Assembly (NCBI GenBank): GCA_017415025.1
Contig: JAFQJH010000001.1
Span: 1-64,000, forward strand
Direction of reading: 5' to 3'
Length of the DNA: 64,000 nt
Origin: Clostridia bacterium
GTDB lineage: Bacteria > Bacillota > Clostridia > Oscillospirales > Acutalibacteraceae
Part shown: piece after piece, positions 51,724-61,531 of the stretch
Layout: every line of letters starts with the position of its first letter
Numbering within the stretch: position 1 is the stretch's first letter
Program-made: the position numbers and the translations under genes
The notes under the pieces: generated by a model
The model's database searches: none
Told to the model about the DNA's origin: nothing
What the model saw: the letters and a program-made list of their open reading frames with translations, nothing else

Positions 51724-52427
51724 TGGGTAAGGACGTAATTGTAGCCTGCGACTTTTCGTCAAAGGCAGATGTAATGAGCTTTCTTGATAAGTTCAACGGC
51801 GAGGGCAGAAAGCCCTTTGTAAAAATCGGTATGGAGCTTTTTTATGCAGAAGGTCCGCAGATTGTAAAAGAAATCAAAGAGAGAGGTCATAAGATTTTCC
51901 TTGACCTCAAGCTCCACGATATCCCTAACACGGTTAAAAAATCAATGGCTGTTCTTTCAGGTCTTGATGTTGATATGACAAACCTCCACGCGGGCGGAAC
52001 AATCGCAATGATGGAGGCGGCACTCGAGGGTCTTACACGTCCCGACGGCACAAGACCGATGCTTATCGCTGTTACACAGCTCACCTCAACAAGTGAGGAA
52101 AGAATGAAGAACGACCTTCTTATAAATGAGCCTATCGACAAGGTTGTTATGCATTATGCACATAACGCAAAGCTTGCAGGACTTGACGGCGTTGTCTGCT
52201 CTCCGCTTGAGGCAGGCAAGGTGCACGAAACCTGCGGTGACAGCTTTGTAACGGTTACACCGGGCGTACGCTTTGCAGACGGCGATATCGGCGACCAGGT
52301 ACGTGTTATGACACCCGCCGAGGCAAAGAAAATCGGCTCTGACTACATCGTAGTCGGCAGACCTATAACAGCGGCAGAGGATCCCGTTGCGGCATATAAC
52401 AGATGTGTTAATGAATTTGTAGATTAA
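51723..52427 (+). CDS. pyrF: Orotidine 5'-phosphate decarboxylase
   Basis: 234 residues. The catalytic Asp-Lys array DLKLHDIPNTVKKS, the opening VIVACDFSSKADVMSFLDKF, and the phosphate-binding GVRFADGD and YIVVGRPIT are intact. It converts OMP to UMP. Shares one base with the pyrD stop. Confidence 0.96.
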   Translation: MGKDVIVACDFSSKADVMSFLDKFNGEGRKPFVKIGMELFYAEGPQIVKEIKERGHKIFLDLKLHDIPNTVKKSMAVLSGLDVDMTNLHAGGTIAMMEAALEGLTRPDGTRPMLIAVTQLTSTSEERMKNDLLINEPIDKVVMHYAHNAKLAGLDGVVCSPLEAGKVHETCGDSFVTVTPGVRFADGDIGDQVRVMTPAEAKKIGSDYIVVGRPITAAEDPVAAYNRCVNEFVD

Positions 52428-52446
52428 GATAAAGGAGATTAAAACT

Positions 52447-53085
52447 ATGGAGAAGCTTATTGCAAAAGACTTACTTAAAATCAAGGCGGTTTTCTTCCGT
52501 CCCGAAGAGCCGTTCACCTGGGCAAGCGGAATCAAGAGCCCTGTTTACTGTGACAACAGACTCACTCTTACAGCACCCGACGTAAGAACAGACGTTGAAA
52601 ACGGTCTTGCTAAACTTATCAAAGAAAAGTATCCCGAGGCAGAGGTTCTTATGGGTACATCAACTGCAGGTATTGCTCACGCGGCTATCACTGCACATAT
52701 CCTCGATATGCCTATGGGCTATGTCCGCTCAGGCAACAAGGACCACGGCAGACAGAATCAGATTGAAGGCAAGCTTCTTCCCGGTCAGAAGGTTGTTGTT
52801 GTTGAGGATCTTATCTCAACGGGCGGCAGCGTTATCGAGGTTGTAAACGTTCTTCGCGAAGCAGGTGCAGAGGTTCTCGGCATTGTTTCAATCTTCACCT
52901 ACGGTATGAAGAAGGGACTTGTCCGCCTTGAGGAAGCAAACGTTACGAACTATTCACTCACAAACTTTGACGTAATCGCAGAGGTTGCGGCTGAAGAAGG
53001 CTATATCGCAACCGAGGATATTCAGAGACTTATCGCATTCAGAAACAACCCGTCCGACGAAAGCTGGATCGGAGGAGCAAAATAA
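52447..53085 (+). CDS. pyrE: Orotate phosphoribosyltransferase
   Basis: 212 residues. The PRPP loop is [34 protein letters not shown] and [16 protein letters not shown] are the orotate and flexible-loop signatures. Converts orotate plus PRPP to OMP. Shares its last base with the pyrB start. Confidence 0.96.
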   Translation: MEKLIAKDLLKIKAVFFRPEEPFTWASGIKSPVYCDNRLTLTAPDVRTDVENGLAKLIKEKYPEAEVLMGTSTAGIAHAAITAHILDMPMGYVRSGNKDHGRQNQIEGKLLPGQKVVVVEDLISTGGSVIEVVNVLREAGAEVLGIVSIFTYGMKKGLVRLEEANVTNYSLTNFDVIAEVAAEEGYIATEDIQRLIAFRNNPSDESWIGGAK

Positions 53086-53999
53086 TGAGAAGTGTTATCG
53101 ATATTCTTGACCTTTCGGTTGCCGAGCTTGACGAATTGGTTGCTTGTGCAAACGATATTATCGAAAACCCCGAAAAATATGCTCACAAGTGTGCAGGAAA
53201 AAAGCTTGCAACACTCTTCTTTGAGCCGTCAACAAGAACCCGCCTTAGCTTTGAAGCCGCTATGTACGAGCTCGGCGGTAACGTGCTGAGTATGTCCGAC
53301 GCAAAGTCAAGCTCTGCCGCAAAGGGCGAGAGCGTGGCTGATACTGCAAAGACAATTTCCTGCTATGCAGATATTATCGCAATGCGCCACCCGAAGGAGG
53401 GTGCACCGCTCGTAGCTTCAATGAATGCGAGCGTACCCGTTATCAACGCAGGTGACGGTGGACACAACCATCCGACACAGACTCTTGCCGACCTTCTTAC
53501 AATCAGCCGTGAAAAGGGCAGGTTTGATAACATCACTGTCGGCTTCTGCGGCGACCTTAAATTCGGCAGAACCGTTCATTCGCTCATCAGTGCTCTTTCA
53601 AGATACAAGAACGTCAAATTCGTTCTTATCTCTCCCGAAGAGCTCAAGCTCCCGAGCTATGTCAAGAAGGATATCATCCAGAAGAACAATCTCGAATACG
53701 TGCAGACAACTGACCTTGAGTCGGTAATGCCCGAGCTCGATATTCTCTATATGACACGCGTTCAGCGCGAGCGCTTCTTCAACGAGGAGGATTATCTCCG
53801 TCTTAAGGACAGCTACATCCTCACTCCCGAAAAGCTCGAAACGGCAAAACCCGACCTCGCAATTATGCATCCGCTGCCCAGAGTAAACGAAATCAGCGTA
53901 GCGGTTGACGACGACCCCAGAGCCTGCTATTTCAAGCAGGTGCTTAATGGCAAGTATATGAGAATGGCTTTGATACTCAAACTTCTGGAGGTAAAATAA
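53085..53999 (+). CDS. pyrB: Aspartate carbamoyltransferase, catalytic subunit
   Basis: 304 residues. Carbamoyl phosphate site [16 protein letters not shown], the 80s loop [45 protein letters not shown], and [11 protein letters not shown]. Allosteric type, because pyrI follows without a gap. Confidence 0.97.
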   Translation: MRSVIDILDLSVAELDELVACANDIIENPEKYAHKCAGKKLATLFFEPSTRTRLSFEAAMYELGGNVLSMSDAKSSSAAKGESVADTAKTISCYADIIAMRHPKEGAPLVASMNASVPVINAGDGGHNHPTQTLADLLTISREKGRFDNITVGFCGDLKFGRTVHSLISALSRYKNVKFVLISPEELKLPSYVKKDIIQKNNLEYVQTTDLESVMPELDILYMTRVQRERFFNEEDYLRLKDSYILTPEKLETAKPDLAIMHPLPRVNEISVAVDDDPRACYFKQVLNGKYMRMALILKLLEVK

Positions 54000-54419
54000 A
54001 TGAATATAGATTCAATCAAAAACGGTATCGTTATCGACCATATTATGGCCGGTAAGGGTATGCAGATTTATAATCTTCTTAACCTTGACGAGCTTGATTG
54101 CTCTGTTGCAATCATCAAGAACGTCAGCAGTAACAAGATGGGTAAAAAGGATATCATCAAGGTTGATGCGGATATCGAGGTTGACGTTGAGCTCCTCGGC
54201 TATGTTGACCCGGGCGTAACCGTTGATATCATCAGAGACAGCAAGCTTGTTGAAAAAAGAAAGGTGTCCTTACCCGAAAAACTCACAAACGTAATCAAAT
54301 GCAAAAACCCCCGATGCATCACCTCGGTTGAGCAGGAATTACCGCATATTTTCAAAAAGACAGATAACGGCGAAAAAGCGGTTTACAGATGCATTTACTG
54401 CGAAACAAAAGCAGAATAA
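54000..54419 (+). CDS. pyrI: Aspartate carbamoyltransferase, regulatory subunit
   Basis: 139 residues. N-terminal nucleotide-binding domain (IDSIKNGIVIDHIMAGKG) and C-terminal zinc domain with four Cys (CKNPRC...CIYC). Binds CTP/ATP to tune PyrB. Together with pyrB it indicates an E. coli-like allosteric enzyme, less common in Bacilli but frequent in Clostridia. Last gene of the pyr operon. Confidence 0.96.
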   Translation: MNIDSIKNGIVIDHIMAGKGMQIYNLLNLDELDCSVAIIKNVSSNKMGKKDIIKVDADIEVDVELLGYVDPGVTVDIIRDSKLVEKRKVSLPEKLTNVIKCKNPRCITSVEQELPHIFKKTDNGEKAVYRCIYCETKAE

Positions 54420-54479
54420 ATTGTATAAATTTGATAGACAACAGCGAAAACAGGGGACAAAGTTTTACACTTGACTACA

Positions 54480-54508
54480 TTGACCTTTACGGCGGCTTTT
54501 GGTATAAT
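54480..54508 (+). promoter_or_regulatory. pur operon promoter
   Basis: TTGACC at 54480-54485 and TATAAT at 54503-54508 with a 17-bp spacer, directly before the ZTP riboswitch. Confidence 0.85.
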
Positions 54509-54524
54509 AAAAGCACACGAATAT

Positions 54525-54632
54525 TGAGCCTTCTGTGACTGACGGAAGTGTGGATAACCACAAGGGAGCAGAAGGATTTTCAGAGCCGACCGTCTGGGCA
54601 GTCCTGTTTACAAAATAGGACTGCCCTTTAAT
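54525..54632 (+). promoter_or_regulatory. ZTP (pfl) riboswitch with terminator
   Basis: P1 pairs CCTTCTG (54529-54535) with CAGAAGG (54569-54575). The 3' domain carries GCCGACCGTCTGGGCA (54585-54600), the hallmark GCCGACCGxCTGGGC of ZMP/ZTP sensors. It runs into the terminator GGGCAGTCCT/AGGACTGCCC (54597-54628) and a T-rich tail. Binding of ZTP, which signals shortage of 10-formyl-tetrahydrofolate, should stabilise the aptamer and stop the terminator from forming. Confidence 0.93.
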
Positions 54633-54651
54633 ATTTTCAGGAGGACTTTTT

Positions 54652-55146
54652 ATGAAAAAAATCGGTATTATTATGGGTAGCGACAGCGATTTGCCCGTAG
54701 TTGAAAAGGCAATGACAACTCTCGATGAGTTCGGCGTTCCTTATGAGGTTCACGTATTTTCAGCTCACAGAACACCCGTTGAGGCAAAGGAATTTTCAGC
54801 AGGCGCCCGCGCAAACGGCTTCGGCGCAATCATCGCGGCGGCAGGTAAGGCGGCTCACCTCGCAGGTGCAATCGCGGCGAACACAACTCTGCCCGTAATC
54901 GGTATTCCTGTCAAGTCATCAACTCTTGACGGCCTTGATGCTCTTCTTTCAACCGTTCAGATGCCCGCAGGCATTCCCGTTGCAACGGTTGCAATCGACG
55001 GTGCGGCAAATGCGGCACTCCTCGCAATCCAGATTCTCTCCGTAAGTGATGATGAGGTTGCGGCAAAGCTTGACGCACAGAGAAAATCAGCATCAGAAAA
55101 TGTTCTCAAAAAGAACGCAGACATCGAAAAGAGATTCAATAAATAA
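54652..55146 (+). CDS. purE: N5-carboxyaminoimidazole ribonucleotide mutase
   Basis: 164 residues. IIMGSDSDLPV and the catalytic His in VFSAHRTPVEAKEFSAGAR fit class I PurE. PurK, its usual partner for class I, is not in the window. The C-terminus is charged. First gene of the purine operon behind the ZTP riboswitch, with AGGAGGACTTTTT upstream. Confidence 0.94.
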   Translation: MKKIGIIMGSDSDLPVVEKAMTTLDEFGVPYEVHVFSAHRTPVEAKEFSAGARANGFGAIIAAAGKAAHLAGAIAANTTLPVIGIPVKSSTLDGLDALLSTVQMPAGIPVATVAIDGAANAALLAIQILSVSDDEVAAKLDAQRKSASENVLKKNADIEKRFNK

Positions 55147-55218
55147 TCACAGGCAATTTCTTCCGTACCGCAAAAATCCTTGCGGACGGATTCGGCACAG
55201 TATTTAGGAGGTAAAAAT

Positions 55219-56643
55219 ATGGGAGGATTTTTTGGTGCAGCCTGCAAGGGCGACGCGGTTTATGACGTATTCTTCGGTACGGACTACCACTCACATCTCG
55301 GTACACGTCGCGGCGGTATGGCTGCTTATGATAAAGAAATCGGCTTACAGCGCGATATTCATAACATCGAAAATTCACCGTTCAGAACAAAGTTTGAAAA
55401 CGTTTTTGAAGAAATGAAGGGTAATTCGGCAATCGGCTGTATCAGCGATTCCGACCCTCAGCCGCTCCTTGTCCGTTCAAATCTCGGCACCTATGCAATC
55501 TGCATTGTCGGAGTAATCAATAACGCTGATGAGCTTATCAAGCAGTATCTCGATTTCAGCGGCGGACAGTTCAACGCAATGACAGGCGGCAGGGTAAACT
55601 CAACCGAGCTTGTAGCGGCGCTCATCAATCAGAAGAGTGATTTCGTTGCGGGTATTCACTTTGCACAGCAGGTAATCGAGGGCACGGCTTCAATACTCAT
55701 TCTCAAGAATGACGGTGCAATCATTGCCGCCCGGGATAAGCTTGGCAGAATCCCCGTGCTTGTCGGCAAAAACGATAACGGCTACTGCGTTTCGTTCGAA
55801 TCCTTTGCTTATCAGAAGCTTGGCTATGAGGATGAAAAGGAATTGGGACCGGGCGAAATTGTAGAGTTCACCTGCGATTCGCTCAAACAGCTTGCCGCAC
55901 CGGGTAAGAAAAAGCGTGTCTGTGCTTTCCTCTGGTCATATTACGGCTACTCTCCCTCAAATTACGAGGGTGTGAACGTTGAGATTATGCGCTACCGTAA
56001 CGGTGAGATTCTTGCCGAGTACGATATGAAGGTCGGCAATGCGAAGGACGTTGATTACGTCAGCGGTGTTCCCGATTCAGGTACACCTCATGCAATCGGC
56101 TATGCGAACAAGAGCCGTATCCCGTTTTCAAGACCATTCATCAAATATACTCCCACCTGGCCGAGAAGCTTTATGTCTTCAAAGCAGAGCGACAGAAACA
56201 AGGTCGCAAAAATGAAGCAGGTTCCCGTACACGAGCTTATCCGCGATAAGAACCTCCTCTTTGTTGACGATTCAATCGTCCGCGGAACACAGCTTCGCGA
56301 AACAGTAGAGTTCCTCTACTCGAACGGTGCAAAGGCAGTTCATATGCGTTCCGCCTGTCCGCCGATTATGTACGGCTGTAAGTACCTCAATTTCTCACGT
56401 AATACCAGCGACCTCGACCTTATCACAAGAAGCACCATTATGGAGCTTGAAGGTGAGGAAGGCTTTAAATATCTCGAAGAATACAGCGATTCTTCAACTG
56501 AACGCGGCAAAAAGCTTCGTCAGACAATCTGCGAAAAATTCCACTTCGCATCACTCGAATTTCAGTCACTCGAAGGTCTCATCAAGGCAATCGGACTTGA
56601 CGAATGCGACCTTTGCACATATTGTTGGAACGGAAAGGAATAA
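55219..56643 (+). CDS. purF: Amidophosphoribosyltransferase-like protein lacking the N-terminal catalytic Cys
   Basis: 474 residues. The C-terminal PRTase half has the PRPP motif [14 protein letters not shown] and the flexible loop [18 protein letters not shown]. The N-terminal Ntn domain ([24 protein letters not shown]) starts [12 protein letters not shown], where ordinary PurF has MCGxxG with Cys as nucleophile after Met removal. Without that Cys, glutamine hydrolysis is not expected at the usual site, so the enzyme may use ammonia or another partner. C-terminal CDLCTYCW is an extra Cys cluster. ATG 55219 follows TTTAGGAGG; the open frame above it has no better start. Confidence 0.85.
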   Translation: MGGFFGAACKGDAVYDVFFGTDYHSHLGTRRGGMAAYDKEIGLQRDIHNIENSPFRTKFENVFEEMKGNSAIGCISDSDPQPLLVRSNLGTYAICIVGVINNADELIKQYLDFSGGQFNAMTGGRVNSTELVAALINQKSDFVAGIHFAQQVIEGTASILILKNDGAIIAARDKLGRIPVLVGKNDNGYCVSFESFAYQKLGYEDEKELGPGEIVEFTCDSLKQLAAPGKKKRVCAFLWSYYGYSPSNYEGVNVEIMRYRNGEILAEYDMKVGNAKDVDYVSGVPDSGTPHAIGYANKSRIPFSRPFIKYTPTWPRSFMSSKQSDRNKVAKMKQVPVHELIRDKNLLFVDDSIVRGTQLRETVEFLYSNGAKAVHMRSACPPIMYGCKYLNFSRNTSDLDLITRSTIMELEGEEGFKYLEEYSDSSTERGKKLRQTICEKFHFASLEFQSLEGLIKAIGLDECDLCTYCWNGKE

Positions 56644-56648
56644 GAATT

Positions 56649-57692
56649 ATGCATACTAACTCTAAATCAGACAGCTACGCAGCAGCGGGCGTAGATATTA
56701 CTGCAGGTTATAAGGCAGTTGAGCTTATGAAGGCTCACATCGCAAGAACAATGACAAACTCAGTTGCATCTGACATCGGCGGTTTCGGCGGACTTTTTGA
56801 GCTTGACCTTACAGGTATCTCAAAGCCCGTACTCGTCAGCGGTACGGACGGTGTCGGCACAAAGCTCAAGATTGCTTTCCTTATGGACAAGCACGATACA
56901 GTCGGTATCGACTGCGTTGCAATGTGCGTCAACGACGTTATCTGCTGCGGTGCAAAGCCGTTGTTCTTCCTTGACTACATCGCTTGCGGCAAGAACATCC
57001 CCGAGCGAATTGCAGATATCGTTGCAGGTGTTGCAGAGGGATGTGTTCAGTCAGGCTCGGCACTCATCGGCGGCGAAACAGCAGAAATGCCCGGCTTCTA
57101 TCCCGTTGACGAATACGATATGGCAGGCTTCTCTGTCGGCGTTGTTGATAAGGACAAGATTGTCAACAACAAGACAGTAAAAGAGGGCGACATCATCATC
57201 GCTCTTCCGTCATCAGGTGTTCACTCAAACGGCTTCTCACTTGTAAGAAAGGTTTTCGATATCGAGAACGCTGACCTCAAAACTCCTCTTGAGGAGCTTG
57301 GCGGCAAGTCACTCGGCGAAGCACTCCTTACTCCCACAAAGATTTATGTAAAGCCGATGACAGCACTCTTTGAAGAGGTAACAGTCAAGTCTGTTTCTCA
57401 TATCACAGGCGGCGGCTTTTATGAGAATATTCCCAGAAGCCTTCCCGACGGTTACGGTGCAAAGATTGATAAGGCTTCAATCCGCATCCTTCCGATTTTC
57501 GACCTTATCGCAAAGACAGGCAACATCCCCGAGCGTGATATGTTCAATACCTACAATATGGGTGTCGGTATGAGCGTAGTTGTTGCTAAGGAGGACGCTG
57601 ACAAGGCACTCGAAATCCTCAAAGCAAACGGCGAGGACGCTTACGTAATCGGCGAAATCATCGCAGGTGACGAGAAGATTATCATCGAATAA
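56649..57692 (+). CDS. purM: Phosphoribosylformylglycinamidine cyclo-ligase
   Basis: 347 residues. AIR synthetase signatures: [43 protein letters not shown] [15 protein letters not shown], and [12 protein letters not shown]. Uses ATP to close FGAM to AIR. The start ATG 56649 overlaps no gene; the upstream part of the frame lies in purF. Confidence 0.95.
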   Translation: MHTNSKSDSYAAAGVDITAGYKAVELMKAHIARTMTNSVASDIGGFGGLFELDLTGISKPVLVSGTDGVGTKLKIAFLMDKHDTVGIDCVAMCVNDVICCGAKPLFFLDYIACGKNIPERIADIVAGVAEGCVQSGSALIGGETAEMPGFYPVDEYDMAGFSVGVVDKDKIVNNKTVKEGDIIIALPSSGVHSNGFSLVRKVFDIENADLKTPLEELGGKSLGEALLTPTKIYVKPMTALFEEVTVKSVSHITGGGFYENIPRSLPDGYGAKIDKASIRILPIFDLIAKTGNIPERDMFNTYNMGVGMSVVVAKEDADKALEILKANGEDAYVIGEIIAGDEKIIIE

Positions 57693-57705
57693 GAGGGGAA
57701 AGGCT

Positions 57706-58344
57706 ATGAATACTGCTCCCACCAAAATCGCTGTCCTTGTTTCAGGCGGCGGAACAAATCTTCAGGCGCTTATTGACGCGCAGAATGCGGGAATTATCAA
57801 AAGCGGTAAAATTGAGCTTGTAATTTCCAATAAGGAGGGCGCTTACGCCCTTACCCGTGCCGAAAACGCAGGTATAAAAACTGCGGTTATTAACAACAAG
57901 GCTTACGCAACAAGAGAGGATTTTGAGGCTGAGGTCAAATCGGTTCTTAAAGAAAACGGCATCGAGCTTATCATCCTTGCAGGCTTTATGTGTATCCTTA
58001 CAGAAGGCTTTACCTCCTGCTATCCGAAGCGAATCATCAACGTTCATCCGTCGCTGATTCCTTCCTTCTGCGGAGAGGGCTTCTACGGACTTCACGTGCA
58101 CGAGGCGGCACTTTCCTACGGCGTAAAGGTAACGGGCGCAACGGTGCATTTTGTCAATGAAATTCCCGACGGCGGTCAGATTATTCTCCAGAGGGCAGTT
58201 TATATCGAGCCGCAGGACACTCCCGAAACTCTGCAGAAGCGCGTAATGGAGCAAGCAGAGTGGCACATCCTGCCTGAAGCGGCAGAACTCGTATCAAAAG
58301 AAATTAAGGAAAAAGGTGACGAATATGAACATATACAAGGTTAA
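57706..58344 (+). CDS. purN: Phosphoribosylglycinamide formyltransferase
   Basis: 212 residues. VLVSGGGTNLQALIDA, the folate and catalytic strand LAGFMCILTEGF, NVHPSLIPSF with the catalytic Asn and His, and HFVNEIPDGGQIILQ. Transfers formyl from 10-formyl-THF to GAR. Overlaps the next gene by 20 bp. ATG 57706 follows AGGGGAAAG. Confidence 0.95.
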   Translation: MNTAPTKIAVLVSGGGTNLQALIDAQNAGIIKSGKIELVISNKEGAYALTRAENAGIKTAVINNKAYATREDFEAEVKSVLKENGIELIILAGFMCILTEGFTSCYPKRIINVHPSLIPSFCGEGFYGLHVHEAALSYGVKVTGATVHFVNEIPDGGQIILQRAVYIEPQDTPETLQKRVMEQAEWHILPEAAELVSKEIKEKGDEYEHIQG

Positions 58345-59044
58345 TGATATCGGCGAGCTTATCAAGGACAACTCCTATGTCGGCAGAGGTATCGTAATCG
58401 GTAAAACTCCCGACAGCAAGAAGGCAGTTGCCGCATATTTCATTATGGGCAGAAGCGAAAACAGCCGCAACCGCGTTTTCACGGAGAAGGACGGCGCAGT
58501 TTTCACAGAGCCGTTTGATGCTTCAAAGGTTGAGGATCCTTCACTTATCATCTATGCCGCAATCAGAAAGCACGAGAACAAGCTCATCGTTACAAACGGT
58601 GACCAGACAGATACAATCTACAACTTCCTTAAGGAAGGCAGGTGCTTCAACGGCGCTCTCAAGACAAGAGAGTTTGAGCCCGATGCACCGAACTTCACAC
58701 CGAGAATCAGCGGTATGCTCAAGTTCGCTGACGGCGACTTCACCTATGAAATGAGCATCCTCAAGAGCCTTGACGAGGTTGGTTCAGATTGCGCAAGATA
58801 CCTCTTTATGTATCCCTCAAAGGCAGGTCTCGGCCACTTTATCCACACTTATGTATGTGACGGCAACCCGATTCCGACATTCCAGGGCGAGCCCGAAAGA
58901 GTCGAAACAATGGACGATATCGACGCTTTCACCGAGAAGCTCTGGGCAAACCTTAACGAAGACAATAAGATTTCTCTTTATGTTCGTTACATCGACCTCG
59001 AAACAGGTGCAGAAGAGAACCGTCTTATCAATAAGAATAAATAA
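58325..59044 (+). CDS. purO: IMP cyclohydrolase, PurO type
   Basis: 239 residues. YVGRGIVIG, AAYFIMGRSENSRNRVF and the later YLFMYPSKAGLGHFIHTY are PurO-family features, known first from archaea. PurO closes FAICAR to IMP. It is not related to the N-terminal cyclohydrolase domain of ordinary bacterial PurH, and the next gene encodes a PurH homologue that lacks that domain, so together they do the last two steps. ATG 58325 follows AAAGGTGACGA within the purN end. Confidence 0.9.
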   Translation: MNIYKVNDIGELIKDNSYVGRGIVIGKTPDSKKAVAAYFIMGRSENSRNRVFTEKDGAVFTEPFDASKVEDPSLIIYAAIRKHENKLIVTNGDQTDTIYNFLKEGRCFNGALKTREFEPDAPNFTPRISGMLKFADGDFTYEMSILKSLDEVGSDCARYLFMYPSKAGLGHFIHTYVCDGNPIPTFQGEPERVETMDDIDAFTEKLWANLNEDNKISLYVRYIDLETGAEENRLINKNK

Positions 59045-59056
59045 GGAGAAATCATT

Positions 59057-60241
59057 ATGAAAGAATTTGAACTTAAATACGGTTGTAACCCCAATCAGAA
59101 GCCTGCAAAGATTTTTATGTCTGATGACAGCGAGCTTCCTATCGAGATTCTCGCAGGCAGACCGGGCTTCATCAATTTCCTTGATGCATTCAATTCATGG
59201 CAGCTTGTAAAGGAGCTCAAAGAGGCACTCGGAATGCCCGCAGCAGCATCCTTCAAGCACGTCAGCCCCACTTGTGCAGCAGTCGGCACTCCGCTTCCCG
59301 AAAAGCTCAAGAAGGCTTGCTTCGTTGATGATATCGAAGGTCTCGACGAGTCTCCGCTTGCTTGTGCTTACGCAAGAGCAAGAGGTACAGACCGTATGTC
59401 ATCCTTCGGCGACTGGATCGCACTTTCAGATGTCTGCGATAAGACAACTGCTACAATCATCAAGCGTGAGGTTTCCGACGGTGTCATCGCTCCGGGCTAT
59501 ACGGACGAGGCACTTGAAATTCTCAAGACAAAGAGAAACGGCAACTATAATATCGTAAAGATTGACCCCGATTACGTTCCCCAGCCCATCGAGCGTAAGC
59601 AGGTTTTCGGTATTACATTCGAGCAGGGCAGAAACGACTACAAGATCGACGAGTCACAGCTTGAAAATATCGTAACTGCTAACAAGGAATTCCCCGAAGA
59701 GGCAAAGCGCGACCTTATCATCGCTCTTATCACTCTTAAGTATACACAGTCCAACTCAGTCTGCTATGCAAAGGACGGTCAGGCTATCGGCGTAGGCGCA
59801 GGTCAGCAGTCAAGAATTCACTGCACACGTCTTGCAGGTCAGAAGGCTGATACATGGCATCTTCGTCAGAGCGACAAGGTTCTGGGACTTCCGTTCAGAG
59901 ATGACGTTTCAAGACCTAACCGCGATAACGTTATCGACGGCTACATCAACAAGAACGAAGAGGATGTATGCGCAGACGGCAATTGGCAGAAGTACTTTAC
60001 ACGTCAGCCCGAGCCGTTCACAGATGAGGAGCAGGCAGCATACCTTGCAACAATCACAGGTGTTTCAGTCGGTTCCGACGCATTCTTCCCGTTCAGCGAC
60101 AACATCGAGCGTGCAAAGAAGAGCGGCGTTTCCTATATCGCAGAGCCGGGCGGCTCAATCCGTGATGATATCGTTATCGAGTGCTGTGACAAGTACGGCA
60201 TCGTAATGGCATTCACAGGAATGAGACTTTTCCACCACTAA
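59057..60241 (+). CDS. AICAR transformylase (PurH C-terminal-type, stand-alone)
   Basis: 394 residues, homologous only to the transformylase part of PurH. LKYGCNPNQKPAKIF, SFKHVSPTCAAVG, DRMSSFGDWIAL, TQSNSVCYAKDGQAIGVGAGQQSR and the C-terminal DAFFPFSDNIERAKKSGVSYIAEPGGSIRDD are typical of the AICARFT fold. The roughly 200-residue MGS-like cyclohydrolase domain is absent. Formylates AICAR with 10-formyl-THF to FAICAR, which PurO then closes. It follows purO by 12 bp. Confidence 0.92.
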   Translation: MKEFELKYGCNPNQKPAKIFMSDDSELPIEILAGRPGFINFLDAFNSWQLVKELKEALGMPAAASFKHVSPTCAAVGTPLPEKLKKACFVDDIEGLDESPLACAYARARGTDRMSSFGDWIALSDVCDKTTATIIKREVSDGVIAPGYTDEALEILKTKRNGNYNIVKIDPDYVPQPIERKQVFGITFEQGRNDYKIDESQLENIVTANKEFPEEAKRDLIIALITLKYTQSNSVCYAKDGQAIGVGAGQQSRIHCTRLAGQKADTWHLRQSDKVLGLPFRDDVSRPNRDNVIDGYINKNEEDVCADGNWQKYFTRQPEPFTDEEQAAYLATITGVSVGSDAFFPFSDNIERAKKSGVSYIAEPGGSIRDDIVIECCDKYGIVMAFTGMRLFHH

Positions 60242-60265
60242 TAAAATAAAAATCAGAGGTTTAAA

Positions 60266-61501
60266 ATGAACTTTTTTGAAGAACTTATAAATTTTGACCC
60301 CGAGGTTGCGGGTGCTTGCGGCGAAGAGCTCGAGCGTCAGCGCCACAACATCGAGCTTATCGCATCAGAAAATATCGTTTCAAAGGCGGTGCTTCTTGCC
60401 GCAGGCGGTGTTCTCACCAACAAATACGCAGAGGGCTATCCGACAAAGAGATATTACGGCGGATGCTACTGTGTCGATAAGGTCGAAGAAATTGCGCGTG
60501 AAAGAGCAAAAAAGATTTTCGGTGCAGAGCACGCCAACGTTCAGCCGCACAGCGGTGCAAACGCAAACCTTGCTGTTTTCTTTGCTCTTGTCAAGCCGGG
60601 CGATACCGTTATGGGTATGAACCTTTCCGAGGGCGGACACCTTTCACACGGTTCACCTGCAAATATTTCGGGTAAGTATTACAATATCGTTCCCTACGGT
60701 GTTGACAGTGAAACAGAGGTTATCGACTACGAAAATATGCGTCAGATTGCACTCGAATGCAAGCCGAAGATGATTGTTGTCGGCGCGAGCGCATATTCAA
60801 GAGTAATTGATTATAAAAAGTGCCGCGAAATCTGTGATGAGGTCGGCGCATATCTTATGGTTGATATGGCTCATATCGCAGGTCTTGTAGCGGCAGGACT
60901 TCATCCCAATCCCGTACCGTATTCAGACGTTGTAACAACTACAACTCATAAGACATTGAGAGGCCCGAGAGGCGGTCTTATCCTCTGTAAGGAAGAGCTT
61001 GCAAAGGCAATCGACAAGGCTGTTTTCCCCGGCACACAGGGCGGCCCGCTTATGCATATCATTGCCGCAAAGGCTGTTGCCTTCGGCGAGGCTATGACGG
61101 ACGAGTTCAAGGCTTATCAGCAGCAGGTTGTCAAAAATGCTTCCGTTCTCTGCGAAGCACTCAAAAAAGAGGGCTTCCGCATTGTATCAAACGGTACAGA
61201 TAACCACCTTATGCTTGTTGACCTTCGTAATTTTGATATTACGGGTAAGGAAATGGAGCACCGCCTTGACGAGGTGCACATCACGGTCAACAAGAACACC
61301 GTTCCCAACGAGACACAGAGTCCGTTTGTAACCAGCGGTCTTCGTATCGGTACGCCTGCAGTAACGTCACGAGGCTTCAAGGAGGCTGAAATGCTCAAAA
61401 TTGCAGAGTGGGTTAAGCTTGTTGCAACAGATTTTGAAGGCAGTAAGGAGCGCGTTACAAAGGAAGTAACCGAGCTTTGCGCCAAGTTCCCGATTTATTG
61501 A
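60266..61501 (+). CDS. glyA: Serine hydroxymethyltransferase
   Basis: 411 residues. PLP enzyme splitting serine to glycine and 5,10-methylene-[28 protein letters not shown], the PLP-lysine in [14 protein letters not shown], and [10 protein letters not shown] are intact. In the purine operon it supplies glycine for GAR and one-carbon units for PurN and the AICAR transformylase. The ZTP riboswitch, which senses folate shortage, upstream makes this placement meaningful. Confidence 0.97.
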   Translation: MNFFEELINFDPEVAGACGEELERQRHNIELIASENIVSKAVLLAAGGVLTNKYAEGYPTKRYYGGCYCVDKVEEIARERAKKIFGAEHANVQPHSGANANLAVFFALVKPGDTVMGMNLSEGGHLSHGSPANISGKYYNIVPYGVDSETEVIDYENMRQIALECKPKMIVVGASAYSRVIDYKKCREICDEVGAYLMVDMAHIAGLVAAGLHPNPVPYSDVVTTTTHKTLRGPRGGLILCKEELAKAIDKAVFPGTQGGPLMHIIAAKAVAFGEAMTDEFKAYQQQVVKNASVLCEALKKEGFRIVSNGTDNHLMLVDLRNFDITGKEMEHRLDEVHITVNKNTVPNETQSPFVTSGLRIGTPAVTSRGFKEAEMLKIAEWVKLVATDFEGSKERVTKEVTELCAKFPIY

Positions 61502-61531
61502 TTTAAATACCCTCTATAAGGAGATTTTATA

